From Streptomyces lienomycini (GTDB lineage: Bacteria; Actinomycetota; Actinomycetes; Streptomycetales; Streptomycetaceae): 64,000 bases of DNA. The position numbers and the translations under genes were made by a program. Positions 43,712 to 51,877 of this stretch are shown in pieces. Position 1 is the first letter of the stretch; every line of letters begins with the position of its first letter. The notes beneath the pieces are model-generated. The model had not been told where the DNA came from. It made no database searches and saw only the letters and a list, made by a program, of their open reading frames with translations. The stretch spans positions 5,465,501 to 5,529,500 of the forward strand of contig NZ_CP116257.1 in the NCBI RefSeq assembly GCF_027947595.1. Direction: 5' to 3'.

Positions 43712-44521
43712 TCACGCCGAGGCGCGCGCCTTGCGGTAGAGCACCGTGCCCGCGAGCAGCGCGCCGGCGCCCACCGGCAGGGCGAGGCCCAGCGGCAGTT
43801 CGCTGCCGGTCTCGGCGAGCCGCGCGTCACCGGGAGGCTGGGCGACGGTCTGGGTGCCCGGCCCGTTGTCGTCCGTCGAGCCGCCCGGCGTCTCGTCACC
43901 CGGGCCGGACGGGTTGTCCGGGGTGCCGGGGTTGCCGGGGTTCTCCGGCGTACCGGGGTTCCCGGGTTCGCCGGGCTTGCCCGGAGGCGTCTCGTCGTCG
44001 CCGGGCGGCGTGGAGTGATCCCCGCCACCGCCTCCGTTGTCGCACGCGTTGCCGAGGGCCGGGTTGAGGACACCGACGACGTCGATGCTGTTGCCGCACA
44101 CGTTCACCGGCACGTCGATCGGCACCTCGACGTGGTTGCCGGAGCCGACGCCCGGCGAGTCCGAGGCGTGACCACCGGCGTGCGACCCGCTGTGCGAGCC
44201 CTCGTGCGAGCCGCCCTGGCTGCCGGAGTCGCCGTACCCGCCGGAGCCGCCGTGCCCGTGCCCGCCGGAGGCGCCGCCGCCCCGGTTGGCGCACGCGTTG
44301 CCCATCGCCGGGTTGAGGATGCCGACGACGTCGACCGTGTTGCCGCAGACGTTCACCGGCACGTGCACCGGAGCCTGCACCGTGTTGCCGGACAGTACGC
44401 CGGGCGAACCCGAAGTCGCGCCTTGCGCGCCCGAGTCCGCGTGGGCGGCGCCGCCCGCGGCGGCGAGCACGCCGGTGGCCGCCGCCATCGTCATCAGGCC
44501 CTTGCGGGTGACCTGTCGCAT
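43712..44521 (-). CDS. chpC: Long chaplin ChpC with two chaplin domains and sortase signal
   Basis: This is a cell-wall-anchored amyloid-forming surface protein that helps aerial hyphae become hydrophobic. The 269-residue product has a signal peptide (MRQVTRKGLMTMAAATGVLA, cleaved near AHA). Chaplin domain 1 follows (VHVPVNVCGNTVDVVGILNP ... NAC), then a Gly/Ser/His-rich linker, chaplin domain 2 (VPVNVCGNSIDVVGVLNPAL ... NAC), a Pro/Gly-rich stalk, the sorting motif LAETG, a membrane helix and RKARASA. LAxTG signals class E sortase. ATG at 44521. The short chaplin chpH lies 178 bp upstream on the same strand. Confidence 0.95.
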   Translation of the reverse strand: MRQVTRKGLMTMAAATGVLAAAGGAAHADSGAQGATSGSPGVLSGNTVQAPVHVPVNVCGNTVDVVGILNPAMGNACANRGGGASGGHGHGGSGGYGDSGSQGGSHEGSHSGSHAGGHASDSPGVGSGNHVEVPIDVPVNVCGNSIDVVGVLNPALGNACDNGGGGGDHSTPPGDDETPPGKPGEPGNPGTPENPGNPGTPDNPSGPGDETPGGSTDDNGPGTQTVAQPPGDARLAETGSELPLGLALPVGAGALLAGTVLYRKARASA

Positions 44522-44626
44522 TTCCTGAATCCCTGCCTTGTCCTGGTCCCGTGGTACCGAGAATGCCGAGAATGCCGGAATTCCGGCCTTGCCGTCGATT
44601 CCTCGCCCGGAAGATCCCTCGAAAGG

Positions 44627-44669
44627 CCGTCGGCCCCGGAGCGCATGGCGTGCGCTCCGGGGCCGACGG
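44627..44669 (-). terminator. Terminator after chpH
   Basis: Perfect 19-bp arms (44627-44645 and 44651-44669) with a 5-nt loop, 31 bp downstream of the chpH stop. chpC therefore has its own promoter between about 44522 and 44626. Confidence 0.82.
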
Positions 44670-44699
44670 ACTCAGACCCTCACGGGGCGAGGCGCAACG

Positions 44700-44933
44700 T
44701 CACTTGTTGACGCAGACGTTGCCGAAGGCGGGGTTCAGCAGACCGATCACGGAGATCGTGTTGCCGCAGACGTTCACCGGCACGTGCACGGGGACCTGCA
44801 CGACGTTGCCGGAAAGGACGCCGGGCGAGTGCACGGCGGCACCCTGGGCACCGGAGTCGGCGACGGCCATGCCCGCGCCCGCGAGAACCAGACCACCGGT
44901 GGCTGCCGCGGCGGCGACGACCTTCTTGAGCAT
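44700..44933 (-). CDS. chpH: Short chaplin ChpH
   Basis: A 77-residue secreted chaplin. The signal peptide is MLKKVVAAAAATGGLVLAGA, cleaved near AVA. The mature part is one chaplin domain (SPGVLSGNVVQVPVHVPVNV, then CGNTISVIGLLNPAFGNVCV) with the paired cysteines about 20 residues apart. Short chaplins are not anchored; they assemble into amyloid fibres on aerial hyphae and spores together with long chaplins. AGGAGGAACA precedes the ATG. The sequence most resembles ChpH. It is followed by its own terminator and then chpC. Confidence 0.95.
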   Translation of the reverse strand: MLKKVVAAAAATGGLVLAGAGMAVADSGAQGAAVHSPGVLSGNVVQVPVHVPVNVCGNTISVIGLLNPAFGNVCVNK

Positions 44934-45066
44934 TGTTCCTCCTAGTTGGCAAACGCGATCTCAAAATTGCCGATCGCATCACCTGTAACGAGGAGGGAGT
45001 AATCAGGCTACGAGCTTATGAGCGCATTCACTCGCCCCGGTCACCTCCCGTACGCACGGGCGAATT

Positions 45067-46392
45067 TCAGGACGCGTCGATGAAGCGGTCGAGCACCCGC
45101 ACGCCGAACTGGAGTCCCTCCACCGGCACTCGCTCGTCCACGCCGTGGAACATGCCCGCGAAGTCCAGCTCCGGCGGCAGCTTGAGCGGCGCGAAGCCGA
45201 AGCCCCGGATGCCGAGTTCGTCGAAGGACTTGGCGTCCGTGCCGCCGGAGAGCATGTAGGGCACCGCCTTCGCGGCCGGGTCCTCGGCCACCAGGGCGGA
45301 CTGCATGGCCTCGACCAGCGCCCCGTCGAAGGTCGTCTCGACGGCCTTGTTGGCGTGCACGTCCTCGCGCCGCACGTGCGGTCCGAGGATGCGGTCGACG
45401 TCGGCGAGGAACTCCTCCTCGTACCCGGGCAGGAAGCGCCCGTCGACGTGGGCGGTGGCCTCGCCGGGGATGACGTTGACCTTGTAACCCGCGCCCAGCT
45501 GGGTCGGGTTGGCGGTGTTGCTGAGGGTCGCGCCGATGAGCTTGGCGATGCCGCCGAGCTTGGCGAGCGTGCCCTCCATGTTCTCCGGGTCGAGGTCGGT
45601 GCCGAGCGCGTCGCCGAGTTCGTCGAGGAAGGCCCGGGTGGTCTTGGTGACGCGGACGGGGAACTTGTGCCGGCCCAGGCGTGCGACGGCCTCCGACAGC
45701 TCGGTGATGGCGTTGTCGCGGTGGATCATCGACCCGTGCCCCGCGGTGCCGGCCACCGTCAGCTTCATCCAGTGGATGCCCTTCTCGGCCGTCTGGATCA
45801 GGTAGAGGCGGCGCTGCTCGTTCACGGTGAAGGAGAAGCCGCCCACCTCGCTGATCGCCTCGGTGACGCCCTCGAACAGGTCGGGGTGGTGGTCCACGAG
45901 GTGCCGGGCGCCGTACGTGCCGCCGGCCTCCTCGTCGGCGAGGAAGGCCAGCACGATGTCGCGCGGGGGCTTGCGCCCGCTGCGCAGCCGGTCGCGGACG
46001 ACCGCGAGGGTCATCGCGTCCATGTCCTTCATGTCGACCGCGCCGCGCCCCCACACGCACCCGTCGGCGACCTCGCCGGAGAAGGGGTGGTGGGTCCAGT
46101 CGTCCGCGTTGGCCGGGACGACGTCGGTGTGGCCGTGGATGAGCAGCGCGGGCCGGGACGGGTCCTCGCCCTCGATCCGGGCCACCGTGGAGGCGCGTCC
46201 GGGGTGGGACTCGAAGATCTTCGGTTCCAGCCCCACCTCGGCGAGCTTCTCCGCGACGTACTCGGCGGCCTTGCGCTCGCCCGGCCCCGAGTGGTCGCCG
46301 TAGTTGCTGGTGTCGATCCGGATCAGCTCGCGGCAGAGGTCGACGACCTCGTCCTCGCCGGTGACGCTCCTGGCCGTGCCCGAGTCGCTCAC
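45067..46392 (-). CDS. M20-family metallopeptidase / deacylase
   Basis: The 441-residue product matches the M20/M25/M40 zinc-peptidase family. Metal and catalytic motifs are LLIHGHTDVVPAN (His and catalytic Asp), WGRGAVDMKDMDAM (bridging Asp), FLADEEAGGTYGARHLVD (catalytic Glu-Glu) and a C-terminal FHGVDERVPVEGL histidine. The dimerisation domain lies between (GTAGHGSMIHRDNAITELSE). It is a cytoplasmic dipeptidase or amidohydrolase; substrate unknown. GTG at 46392 with GGAGGAA upstream. It lies between chpH and the divergent tRNA-Leu. Confidence 0.93.
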   Translation of the reverse strand: MSDSGTARSVTGEDEVVDLCRELIRIDTSNYGDHSGPGERKAAEYVAEKLAEVGLEPKIFESHPGRASTVARIEGEDPSRPALLIHGHTDVVPANADDWTHHPFSGEVADGCVWGRGAVDMKDMDAMTLAVVRDRLRSGRKPPRDIVLAFLADEEAGGTYGARHLVDHHPDLFEGVTEAISEVGGFSFTVNEQRRLYLIQTAEKGIHWMKLTVAGTAGHGSMIHRDNAITELSEAVARLGRHKFPVRVTKTTRAFLDELGDALGTDLDPENMEGTLAKLGGIAKLIGATLSNTANPTQLGAGYKVNVIPGEATAHVDGRFLPGYEEEFLADVDRILGPHVRREDVHANKAVETTFDGALVEAMQSALVAEDPAAKAVPYMLSGGTDAKSFDELGIRGFGFAPLKLPPELDFAGMFHGVDERVPVEGLQFGVRVLDRFIDAS

Positions 46393-46553
46393 GTGGTTCC
46401 TCCCGCTGTCGCTGCCGATGTCACTGCTGGTGGGTCCCCCTCATCCTCCCCCTCCGGCCGTCCGCGCCCAAGGAGGGGGTGATCGGCCACCCCGGAAAGC
46501 CTGGTAATGTTTACGTCGTCGCCAAGGGCAGCAACCCGCGCGACAGACACCTT

Positions 46554-46641
46554 GTCCGGGTGGCGGAATGGCAGACGCGCTAGCTTGAGGTGCTAGTGCC
46601 CTTTATCGGGCGTGGGGGTTCAAGTCCCCCCTCGGACACCA
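46554..46641 (+). tRNA. tRNA-Leu (anticodon GAG)
   Basis: An 88-nt class II tRNA including an encoded CCA. The acceptor arms GTCCGGG and CTCGGAC pair with one G-U. The anticodon loop is TTGAGGT within the stem CTAGC/GCTAG, giving GAG at 46587-46589. The long variable arm TGCCC-TTTATC-GGGCG is the leucine/serine type, and the T loop GTTCAAGTC is normal. It reads CUC and CUU codons, CUC being common in Streptomyces. Confidence 0.95.
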
Positions 46642-46648
46642 GCTGAGA

Positions 46649-46677
46649 CCCCTGCTGAGCAGGGGTTTTCTGCTTTT
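46649..46677 (+). terminator. Intrinsic terminator after tRNA-Leu
   Basis: CCCCTGC-TGA-GCAGGGG followed by TTTTCTGCTTTT, 8 bp after the tRNA. One of the few hairpins in the window with a real T tract. Confidence 0.88.
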
Positions 46678-46708
46678 CTCGCCCCGTTTCTCCTCTACAG
46701 TGGTCGCC

Positions 46709-47083
46709 ATGACCACCCCTTCCTGCCCCTGCGGGCGGTCCGAGCCGTACGAGAAGTGCTGCGGCCGTCTCCACGCCGGGACCGCCGCCGCCCCGACCGC
46801 CGAGGACCTGATGCGTTCGCGCTACGGCGCCTTCGTGAAGCGGGACACGGGGTACCTGCTGCGCACCTGGCACCCGCGGACCCGGCCGGCCCGGCTCGAC
46901 CTCGACCCGGGTATGCGGTGGACCGGCCTGGAGATCTTGGGCACCACCGAGGGATCCGCCTTCCACACCACCGGCACCGTGACCTTCCGGGCGTCCTACC
47001 GCGGCGGTTCGCTGCACGAGCGGAGCCGGTTCGAGCGGGTCGACGGGGCGTGGGTGTACGTGGACGGGGAGTTCCTCGACTGA
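46709..47083 (+). CDS. YchJ-family SEC-C motif protein
   Basis: A 124-residue protein starting MTTPSCPCGRSEPYEKCCGRL, the zinc-binding SEC-C motif (CxCx(n)CC). The YchJ-type body follows: TAEDLMRSRYGAFVKRDTGY, LLRTWHPRTRPARLDL, and an NTF2-like fold end (GGSLHERSRFERVDGAWVYV DGEF). The function of the family is unknown. The ATG at 46709 is preferred; a GTG three codons upstream is possible. It begins 32 bp after the tRNA terminator and converges on the GntR gene. Confidence 0.88.
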   Translation: MTTPSCPCGRSEPYEKCCGRLHAGTAAAPTAEDLMRSRYGAFVKRDTGYLLRTWHPRTRPARLDLDPGMRWTGLEILGTTEGSAFHTTGTVTFRASYRGGSLHERSRFERVDGAWVYVDGEFLD

Positions 47084-47119
47084 CGCCCCCTCCGGCCCGC
47101 CACGGCTCTCTACGGCTCT

Positions 47120-47821
47120 CTACGGCGCCAGGATGTCCAGCTCCTGCAGCGCCCCGACCGTGATCTCCCGGGTCAGCTCCTCCGCGCGCGCGGCGTCGCG
47201 GGCGCGGACGGCCTCGGCGACCTGGACGTGCAGGGTGACGGCGGCCGGGTCGGGGTCCTCGAACATCACGTCGTGGTGGGTGCGGCCGGCCAGGACCTCG
47301 GCGACGACGCCGCCGAGGCGGGCGAACATCTCGTTGCCGGAGGCCGTGAGGATGACGCGGTGGAAGGCGACGTCGTGGAAGAGGTACTCCTCCAGCCGGT
47401 GACCGCGTGAGTTGGCGACCATGCCGAGCGCGCACTCGGTCAGCTCGGCGCACTGCTCCGGCGTGGCGAGCCGGGCCGCCAGGCCCGCCGCCACCGGTTC
47501 CACGGCCGACCTGAGCACGGTGAGGGAGCGCAGCTGCCGGGGGCGTTCGGTGCCGGCCAGGCGCCAGCGGATGACCTGCGGGTCGTAGACGTTCCACTCG
47601 CACTCGGGCAGGACGGTGACGCCCACGCGGCGGCGCGACTCGACGAGGTGCATGGACTCCAGCACCCGGACCGCCTCCCGCATCACGGAGCGCGACACCT
47701 CGAAGCGCTGTGCCAGCTCGTCGGTGCGCAGAACGCTGCCCGCGGGGTAGGCGCCCGCTGTGATCGCGGGGCCGAGGGCGTCCAGTACGCGGCCGTGCAG
47801 CCCTCGGTCCGGTGTGCTCAT
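47120..47821 (-). CDS. GntR-family regulator, FadR subfamily (gluconate locus)
   Basis: The 233-residue product has a GntR winged helix (LRTDELAQRFEVSRSVMREA VRVLESMHLVESRRRVGVTV). An all-helical FCD effector domain follows (LRSAVEPVAAGLAARLATPE ... EYLFHDVAFHRVILTASGNE) with metal/ligand-type His and Asp residues. It is divergent from gluconokinase across a 137-bp gap that holds a perfect GTCGACA-N5-TGTCGAC repeat. It is therefore the likely repressor of the gluconate genes, released by gluconate or 6-phosphogluconate (inference). ATG at 47821. Confidence 0.93.
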   Translation of the reverse strand: MSTPDRGLHGRVLDALGPAITAGAYPAGSVLRTDELAQRFEVSRSVMREAVRVLESMHLVESRRRVGVTVLPECEWNVYDPQVIRWRLAGTERPRQLRSLTVLRSAVEPVAAGLAARLATPEQCAELTECALGMVANSRGHRLEEYLFHDVAFHRVILTASGNEMFARLGGVVAEVLAGRTHHDVMFEDPDPAAVTLHVQVAEAVRARDAARAEELTREITVGALQELDILAP

Positions 47822-47914
47822 GCACTCAGCGTACGGGGCGCGTCACCGGAACAAAAAGTCAGACTTATATGTCACAGGGGCTTGAATTCGTCGTACGTAA
47901 TGGGTTTCAGTTAC

Positions 47915-47933
47915 GTCGACATCAGGTGTCGAC
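47915..47933. promoter_or_regulatory. Candidate operator between GntR regulator and gluconokinase
   Basis: A perfect 7-bp inverted repeat GTCGACA-TCAGG-TGTCGAC, 26 bp before the gluconokinase ATG. A second small symmetric site, GACTTATATGTC, lies near 47861-47872 in an AT-rich, promoter-like patch. Either could bind the divergent GntR regulator. Confidence 0.45.
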
Positions 47934-47958
47934 GAAGACAGCAGACAGCGAGAGTGCG

Positions 47959-48486
47959 ATGCAGCAACTGCACACCCCCCACGTGGTCGTGGTCATGGGC
48001 GTCGCGGGCACCGGGAAGACCACCATCGGTCCCCTGCTCGCGGCCCGGCTCGGCGTTCCCTACGCCGAGGGCGACGACTTCCACCCACCGGCCAACATCT
48101 CCAAGATGACGGCCGGCACCCCGCTCACCGACGAGGACCGCTGGCCCTGGCTGGACGCCATCGGCGGCTGGGCGCACGGGCGTGCCGGGCTCGGTGGGGT
48201 GGTGAGCAGTTCGGCGCTGAAGCGCTCGTACCGCGACCGGCTGCGGGCCGCCGCTCCCGGTGTCGTCTTCGTGCATCTCACGGGCAGCCGTGAGCTGATC
48301 GAGGACCGGATGTCGCACCGGCAGGGCCACTTCATGCCGACGGCCCTGCTCGACTCCCAGTTCGCCACGCTCCAGCCGCTCCAGCCGGACGAGGCGGGAG
48401 TCGCGGTGGACGTGGCCGGCACCCCCGAGGAGATCACCGGACGGGCGGCGGACGCCCTGAAGGGTCTTCCCGAGCCGGCCCGGTAA
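47959..48486 (+). CDS. gntK: Gluconokinase
   Basis: Converts gluconate to 6-phosphogluconate with ATP. The 175-residue product has a P-loop (VVVVMGVAGTGKTTIGPLLA), the family motif EGDDFHPPANISKMTAGTPL with DDRWPWLDAI-type continuation, SSALKRSYRDRLR, and GHFMPTALLDSQFATLQPLQ. This is the thermoresistant/bacterial GntK fold. The ATG at 47959 follows the divergent promoter region; the ORF is open further upstream but includes the regulator's promoter. gntP follows after 87 bp. Confidence 0.95.
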   Translation: MQQLHTPHVVVVMGVAGTGKTTIGPLLAARLGVPYAEGDDFHPPANISKMTAGTPLTDEDRWPWLDAIGGWAHGRAGLGGVVSSSALKRSYRDRLRAAAPGVVFVHLTGSRELIEDRMSHRQGHFMPTALLDSQFATLQPLQPDEAGVAVDVAGTPEEITGRAADALKGLPEPAR

Positions 48487-48573
48487 CCCGCCGCACCCCT
48501 CCCCCGGGGCCGTGCCACCCCCGCGCGCACCGCCCCGAATCCCCCGAATCCCCATCACCGCAAGGAACCCACC

Positions 48574-49971
48574 GTGACCAGACTCAGCGTCGAGATGCTG
48601 GCAGCGGACACCGTCGAGCCGATCACCTCGGCCGGTCACGCCCAGCTGGGCATCGCCGTGCTCCTGGGCATCGCCGTCATCGTCCTGCTCATCACCAAGT
48701 TCAAGCTGCATGCCTTCCTGTCGCTGACCATCGGGTCACTGGCGCTCGGCGCGTTCGCCGGAGCGCCGCTGGACAAGGTCATCACCAGCTTCACCGCCGG
48801 GCTCGGCTCCACCGTCGCGGGCGTCGGCGTGCTGATCGCCCTCGGCGCGATCCTCGGCAAGATGCTCGCCGGCTCCGGCGGCGCCGACCAGATCGTGGAC
48901 ACCATCCTCGCCAGGGCGACGCCCCGTTCGATGCCGTGGACGATGGTGCTGATCGCCTCGGTCATCGGACTGCCGCTGTTCTTCGAGGTCGGCATCGTGC
49001 TGCTGATCCCGGTCGTCCTGATGGTCGCCAAGCGCGGCAACTACTCGCTGATGCGGATCGGCATCCCGGCGCTGGCCGGTCTGTCCGTGATGCACGGCCT
49101 GGTCCCGCCGCACCCCGGCCCGCTGGTCGCCATCGACGCGGTGGACGCCAACCTCGGCGTGACCCTCGCGCTGGGCGTGCTGATCGCCATCCCGACGGTG
49201 ATCATCGCCGGTCCGCTGTTCTCGAAGTACGCGGCCCGCTGGGTGGACGTCCCGGCGCCCGACCGCATGACCCCGCAGCGCGCCTCCGAGGAACTGGACA
49301 AGCGTCCCGGCTTCGGTCCCACCCTGGCCACGATCCTGCTGCCGGTCGTCCTGATGCTGCTCAAGGCGCTCGTCGACATCATCGTCGACGACCCCGAGAA
49401 CGTGGTGCAGCGCACCTTCGACGTCATCGGCAACCCGCTGATCGCCCTGCTGGTCGCCGTGCTCGTCGGCATCTTCACGCTGCTGCGGCCCGCCGGGTTC
49501 GGCAAGGACCGTCTTACCGGGCTGGTCGAGAAGGGCCTCGCGCCCATCGCCGGCATCCTCCTGATCGTCGGCGCGGGCGGCGGCTTCAAGCAGACGCTGA
49601 TCGACTCCGGTGTGGGCCAGATGATCCTGGAGATCTCCAAGGACTGGTCGATCCCGGCGCTGCTGCTGGCCTGGCTGATCGCGGTGGTGATCCGGCTGGC
49701 GACCGGTTCGGCGACGGTGGCGACGGTCTCGGCGGCCGGTCTGGTCGCGCCGCTCGCGGCCGACATGTCGACCACGCACGCCGCGCTGCTGGTCCTGGCC
49801 ATCGGCGCCGGCTCGCTCTTCTTCAGCCATGTCAACGACGCCGGCTTCTGGCTGGTGAAGGAGTACTTCGGGCTGAACGTCGGCCAGACCATCAAGACCT
49901 GGTCCGTCATGGAGACGATCATCTCGGTGGTCGCCGGTGGACTGGTGCTGCTGTTGTCCCTGGTCATATAG
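48574..49971 (+). CDS. gntP: Gluconate permease, GntP family
   Basis: A 465-residue membrane transporter with about twelve to fourteen helices. GntP-family blocks include GLGSTVAGVGVLIALGAILG KMLAGSGGADQI, LPLFFEVGIVLLIPVVLMVA, VMHGLVPPHPGPLVA, and FSHVNDAGFWLVKEYFGLNV. It imports gluconate or related sugar acids by proton symport. GTG at 48574 with AAGGAA upstream. It sits between gluconokinase and the 5-ketogluconate reductase-like gene and shares their strand. Confidence 0.95.
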   Translation: MTRLSVEMLAADTVEPITSAGHAQLGIAVLLGIAVIVLLITKFKLHAFLSLTIGSLALGAFAGAPLDKVITSFTAGLGSTVAGVGVLIALGAILGKMLAGSGGADQIVDTILARATPRSMPWTMVLIASVIGLPLFFEVGIVLLIPVVLMVAKRGNYSLMRIGIPALAGLSVMHGLVPPHPGPLVAIDAVDANLGVTLALGVLIAIPTVIIAGPLFSKYAARWVDVPAPDRMTPQRASEELDKRPGFGPTLATILLPVVLMLLKALVDIIVDDPENVVQRTFDVIGNPLIALLVAVLVGIFTLLRPAGFGKDRLTGLVEKGLAPIAGILLIVGAGGGFKQTLIDSGVGQMILEISKDWSIPALLLAWLIAVVIRLATGSATVATVSAAGLVAPLAADMSTTHAALLVLAIGAGSLFFSHVNDAGFWLVKEYFGLNVGQTIKTWSVMETIISVVAGGLVLLLSLVI

Positions 49972-50017
49972 CCGCACCGGGAACACGCACCGCTCAGCAA
50001 GGTTCAGGAGTACGACG

Positions 50018-50779
50018 ATGACGGCTCACCCCCTCTTCGACATCGGCGGGCGCACCGCCCTGGTGACCGGCTCCAGCCGGGGCATCGGGCTGGCGCTGGC
50101 CCGGGGCCTGGCGGAGGCCGGCTGCCGGGTGGTCCTCAACGGACGCGACGCCGACCGCCTCGCCGAGGCCGCCGCCGGCCTTCCCGGCGACGTCCGCACC
50201 GCGGTGTTCGACGTGACCGACGGTCCGTCCGTGGCCGCCGGGATCGCGGAGGTCGAGGAGCGGGTGGGTCCGCTCGACATCCTGGTCAACAACGCCGGGA
50301 TGCAGCTGCGGGCACCTCTGCTGGAGTTCGCGGACGCGGACTGGCACCGTGTCCTGGACACCAACCTCACCAGCGCCTTCCTGGTGGGCCGGGAGGCCGC
50401 GCGCCGGATGACGGAACGCGGCCGCGGCAAGATCGTCAACATCTGCTCGCTGCAGAGCGAGGTGGTCCGCCCGGGCATCGCGCCCTACGCGGCCACCAAG
50501 GGCGCGCTGAAGATGCTGACGAAGGGCATGTGCGCGGACTGGGGCCCGTACGGCGTCCAGGTCAACGGGCTCGGTCCCGGCTACATCGAGACCGAGCTGA
50601 CCCGGCCGCTGGTCGAGGACGAGGAGTTCAGCGCCTGGGTGCGCGGGCGCACTCCGGCCGGCCGCTGGGGCCGGACCGAGGACCTGGTGGGCGGGCTGCT
50701 GTTCCTCGCCTCGCCCGCCGCGGACTTCGTCGGCGGACAGATCCTGTACGTCGACGGCGGAATGACGAGCGTGCTGTGA
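50018..50779 (+). CDS. idnO: SDR oxidoreductase, probable 5-keto-D-gluconate reductase
   Basis: A 253-residue classical SDR. NAD(P) motif TALVTGSSRGIGLALARGLA, NNAG in ILVNNAGMQLRAP, and the catalytic Ser-Tyr-Lys set in INICSLQSEV and PYAATKGALKMLTKGM. It ends IETELTRPL and GGQILYVDGGMTSVL. Placement between gntP and an idonate dehydrogenase-like gene supports gluconate 5-dehydrogenase. ATG at 50018 with AGGAG seven bases upstream. Its stop overlaps the next start (GTGA). Confidence 0.88.
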   Translation: MTAHPLFDIGGRTALVTGSSRGIGLALARGLAEAGCRVVLNGRDADRLAEAAAGLPGDVRTAVFDVTDGPSVAAGIAEVEERVGPLDILVNNAGMQLRAPLLEFADADWHRVLDTNLTSAFLVGREAARRMTERGRGKIVNICSLQSEVVRPGIAPYAATKGALKMLTKGMCADWGPYGVQVNGLGPGYIETELTRPLVEDEEFSAWVRGRTPAGRWGRTEDLVGGLLFLASPAADFVGGQILYVDGGMTSVL

Positions 50780-51837
50780 GCGCCGGGGAGGCTTCCGCGC
50801 GGGCCTGTGTGATCCACGGCGCGGGCGACCTGCGCGTCGAGGACGTGCCGGTCCCCCGCCCGGGTCCGGGCGAGGCGCTGGTCGCGGTCCGCTACGGCGG
50901 TGTCTGCGGCTCGGACCTGCACTACTGGCGGCACGGGGGCGTCGGCGACTTCCGCCTGCGGGAGCCGATGCTGCTCGGGCACGAGGTGGTCGGGACGGTG
51001 GTGGCGTACGGCTCGCCGGACACGCCGGGTCCTGCGACCGGTACGCCCGTCGCCGTGCACCCGGCGACCCCGTGCGGGGTGTGCCCGGAGTGCGTGGACG
51101 GGCGGCGCAACGTGTGCCGGGACACCCGGTACCTGGGCAGCGCGGCCCGCTTCCCGCATGTGCAGGGCGGCTTCGCGGCGCGGATCGTGGTCCCCGCCGG
51201 ACAGTTGCGCGCCCTCCCGGCCGGCCTCGACCCGCGCCGTGCCGCCCTCGCGGAGCCCCTCTCCGTCGCCCTGCACGCCGTGCGCCGGGCCGGGGACCTG
51301 ACCGGGCGGCGGCTGCTGGTCACCGGGGCCGGGCCGATCGGGTGCCTGGTGGTCGCGGCGGCCAAGGCGGCGGGCGCGGCCCACGTGACGGTGACGGACC
51401 TGCTGCCCGCGGCACTTCAGTACGCGCGAGCCGCCGGGGCCGACGCCCTCGTACGGGCCGACGACCCGGACGGGACCGGCCTGCCGGTGGAGGTGGACAC
51501 GGCGATCGAGGCGTCCGGAGTGGCCGCGGGGCTCGACACCTGTCTGCGCCTGGTGCGGCGCGGCGGCGTGGTCGTCCAGCTCGGCATGCTGCCGCCGGGG
51601 CTCAGTCCCTTCGCGGGCAACCTGGTGGTGAGCCGGGAGATCGAGCTGCGCGGGGCGTTCCGCTTCGACGGCGAGTTCGACGGGGCGCTGCGGCTGTTGG
51701 CGGCCGAGCCCGCGTTCGACGCGCTGGTCAGCGCGGTGGTGCCGGTGCGGGAGGCGGAGTCGGCGTTCGAGCTGGCCGCGGACCGGAGCCGGTCCTGCAA
51801 GGTGCTGCTGGACTTCGGCGCGGCCCCGGCCGGCTGA
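50776..51837 (+). CDS. idnD: Zinc-dependent dehydrogenase, probable L-idonate 5-dehydrogenase
   Basis: The 353-residue product is a medium-chain zinc alcohol dehydrogenase. Catalytic zinc ligands are in YGGVCGSDLHYW and LLGHEVVG; the structural zinc cysteines are in PCGVCPECVDGRRNVC. The NAD fold is LLVTGAGPIGCLVVAAAKAA GAAHVTVTDL. Together with the adjacent ketogluconate reductase and gluconate permease it fits the idonate branch (L-idonate to 5-ketogluconate to gluconate). The GTG at 50776 overlaps the idnO stop by 4 nt. Confidence 0.87.
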   Translation: MSAGEASARACVIHGAGDLRVEDVPVPRPGPGEALVAVRYGGVCGSDLHYWRHGGVGDFRLREPMLLGHEVVGTVVAYGSPDTPGPATGTPVAVHPATPCGVCPECVDGRRNVCRDTRYLGSAARFPHVQGGFAARIVVPAGQLRALPAGLDPRRAALAEPLSVALHAVRRAGDLTGRRLLVTGAGPIGCLVVAAAKAAGAAHVTVTDLLPAALQYARAAGADALVRADDPDGTGLPVEVDTAIEASGVAAGLDTCLRLVRRGGVVVQLGMLPPGLSPFAGNLVVSREIELRGAFRFDGEFDGALRLLAAEPAFDALVSAVVPVREAESAFELAADRSRSCKVLLDFGAAPAG

Positions 51838-51877
51838 AGGGCCGGAGCCGGGACCCGCGCGAGGCCGCGCCCTCCGG

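Noticed and set aside
46554..46641. tRNA-Leu as an integration site
   Set aside because: No integrase, no duplicate of the tRNA 3' end and no change of gene type on either side.
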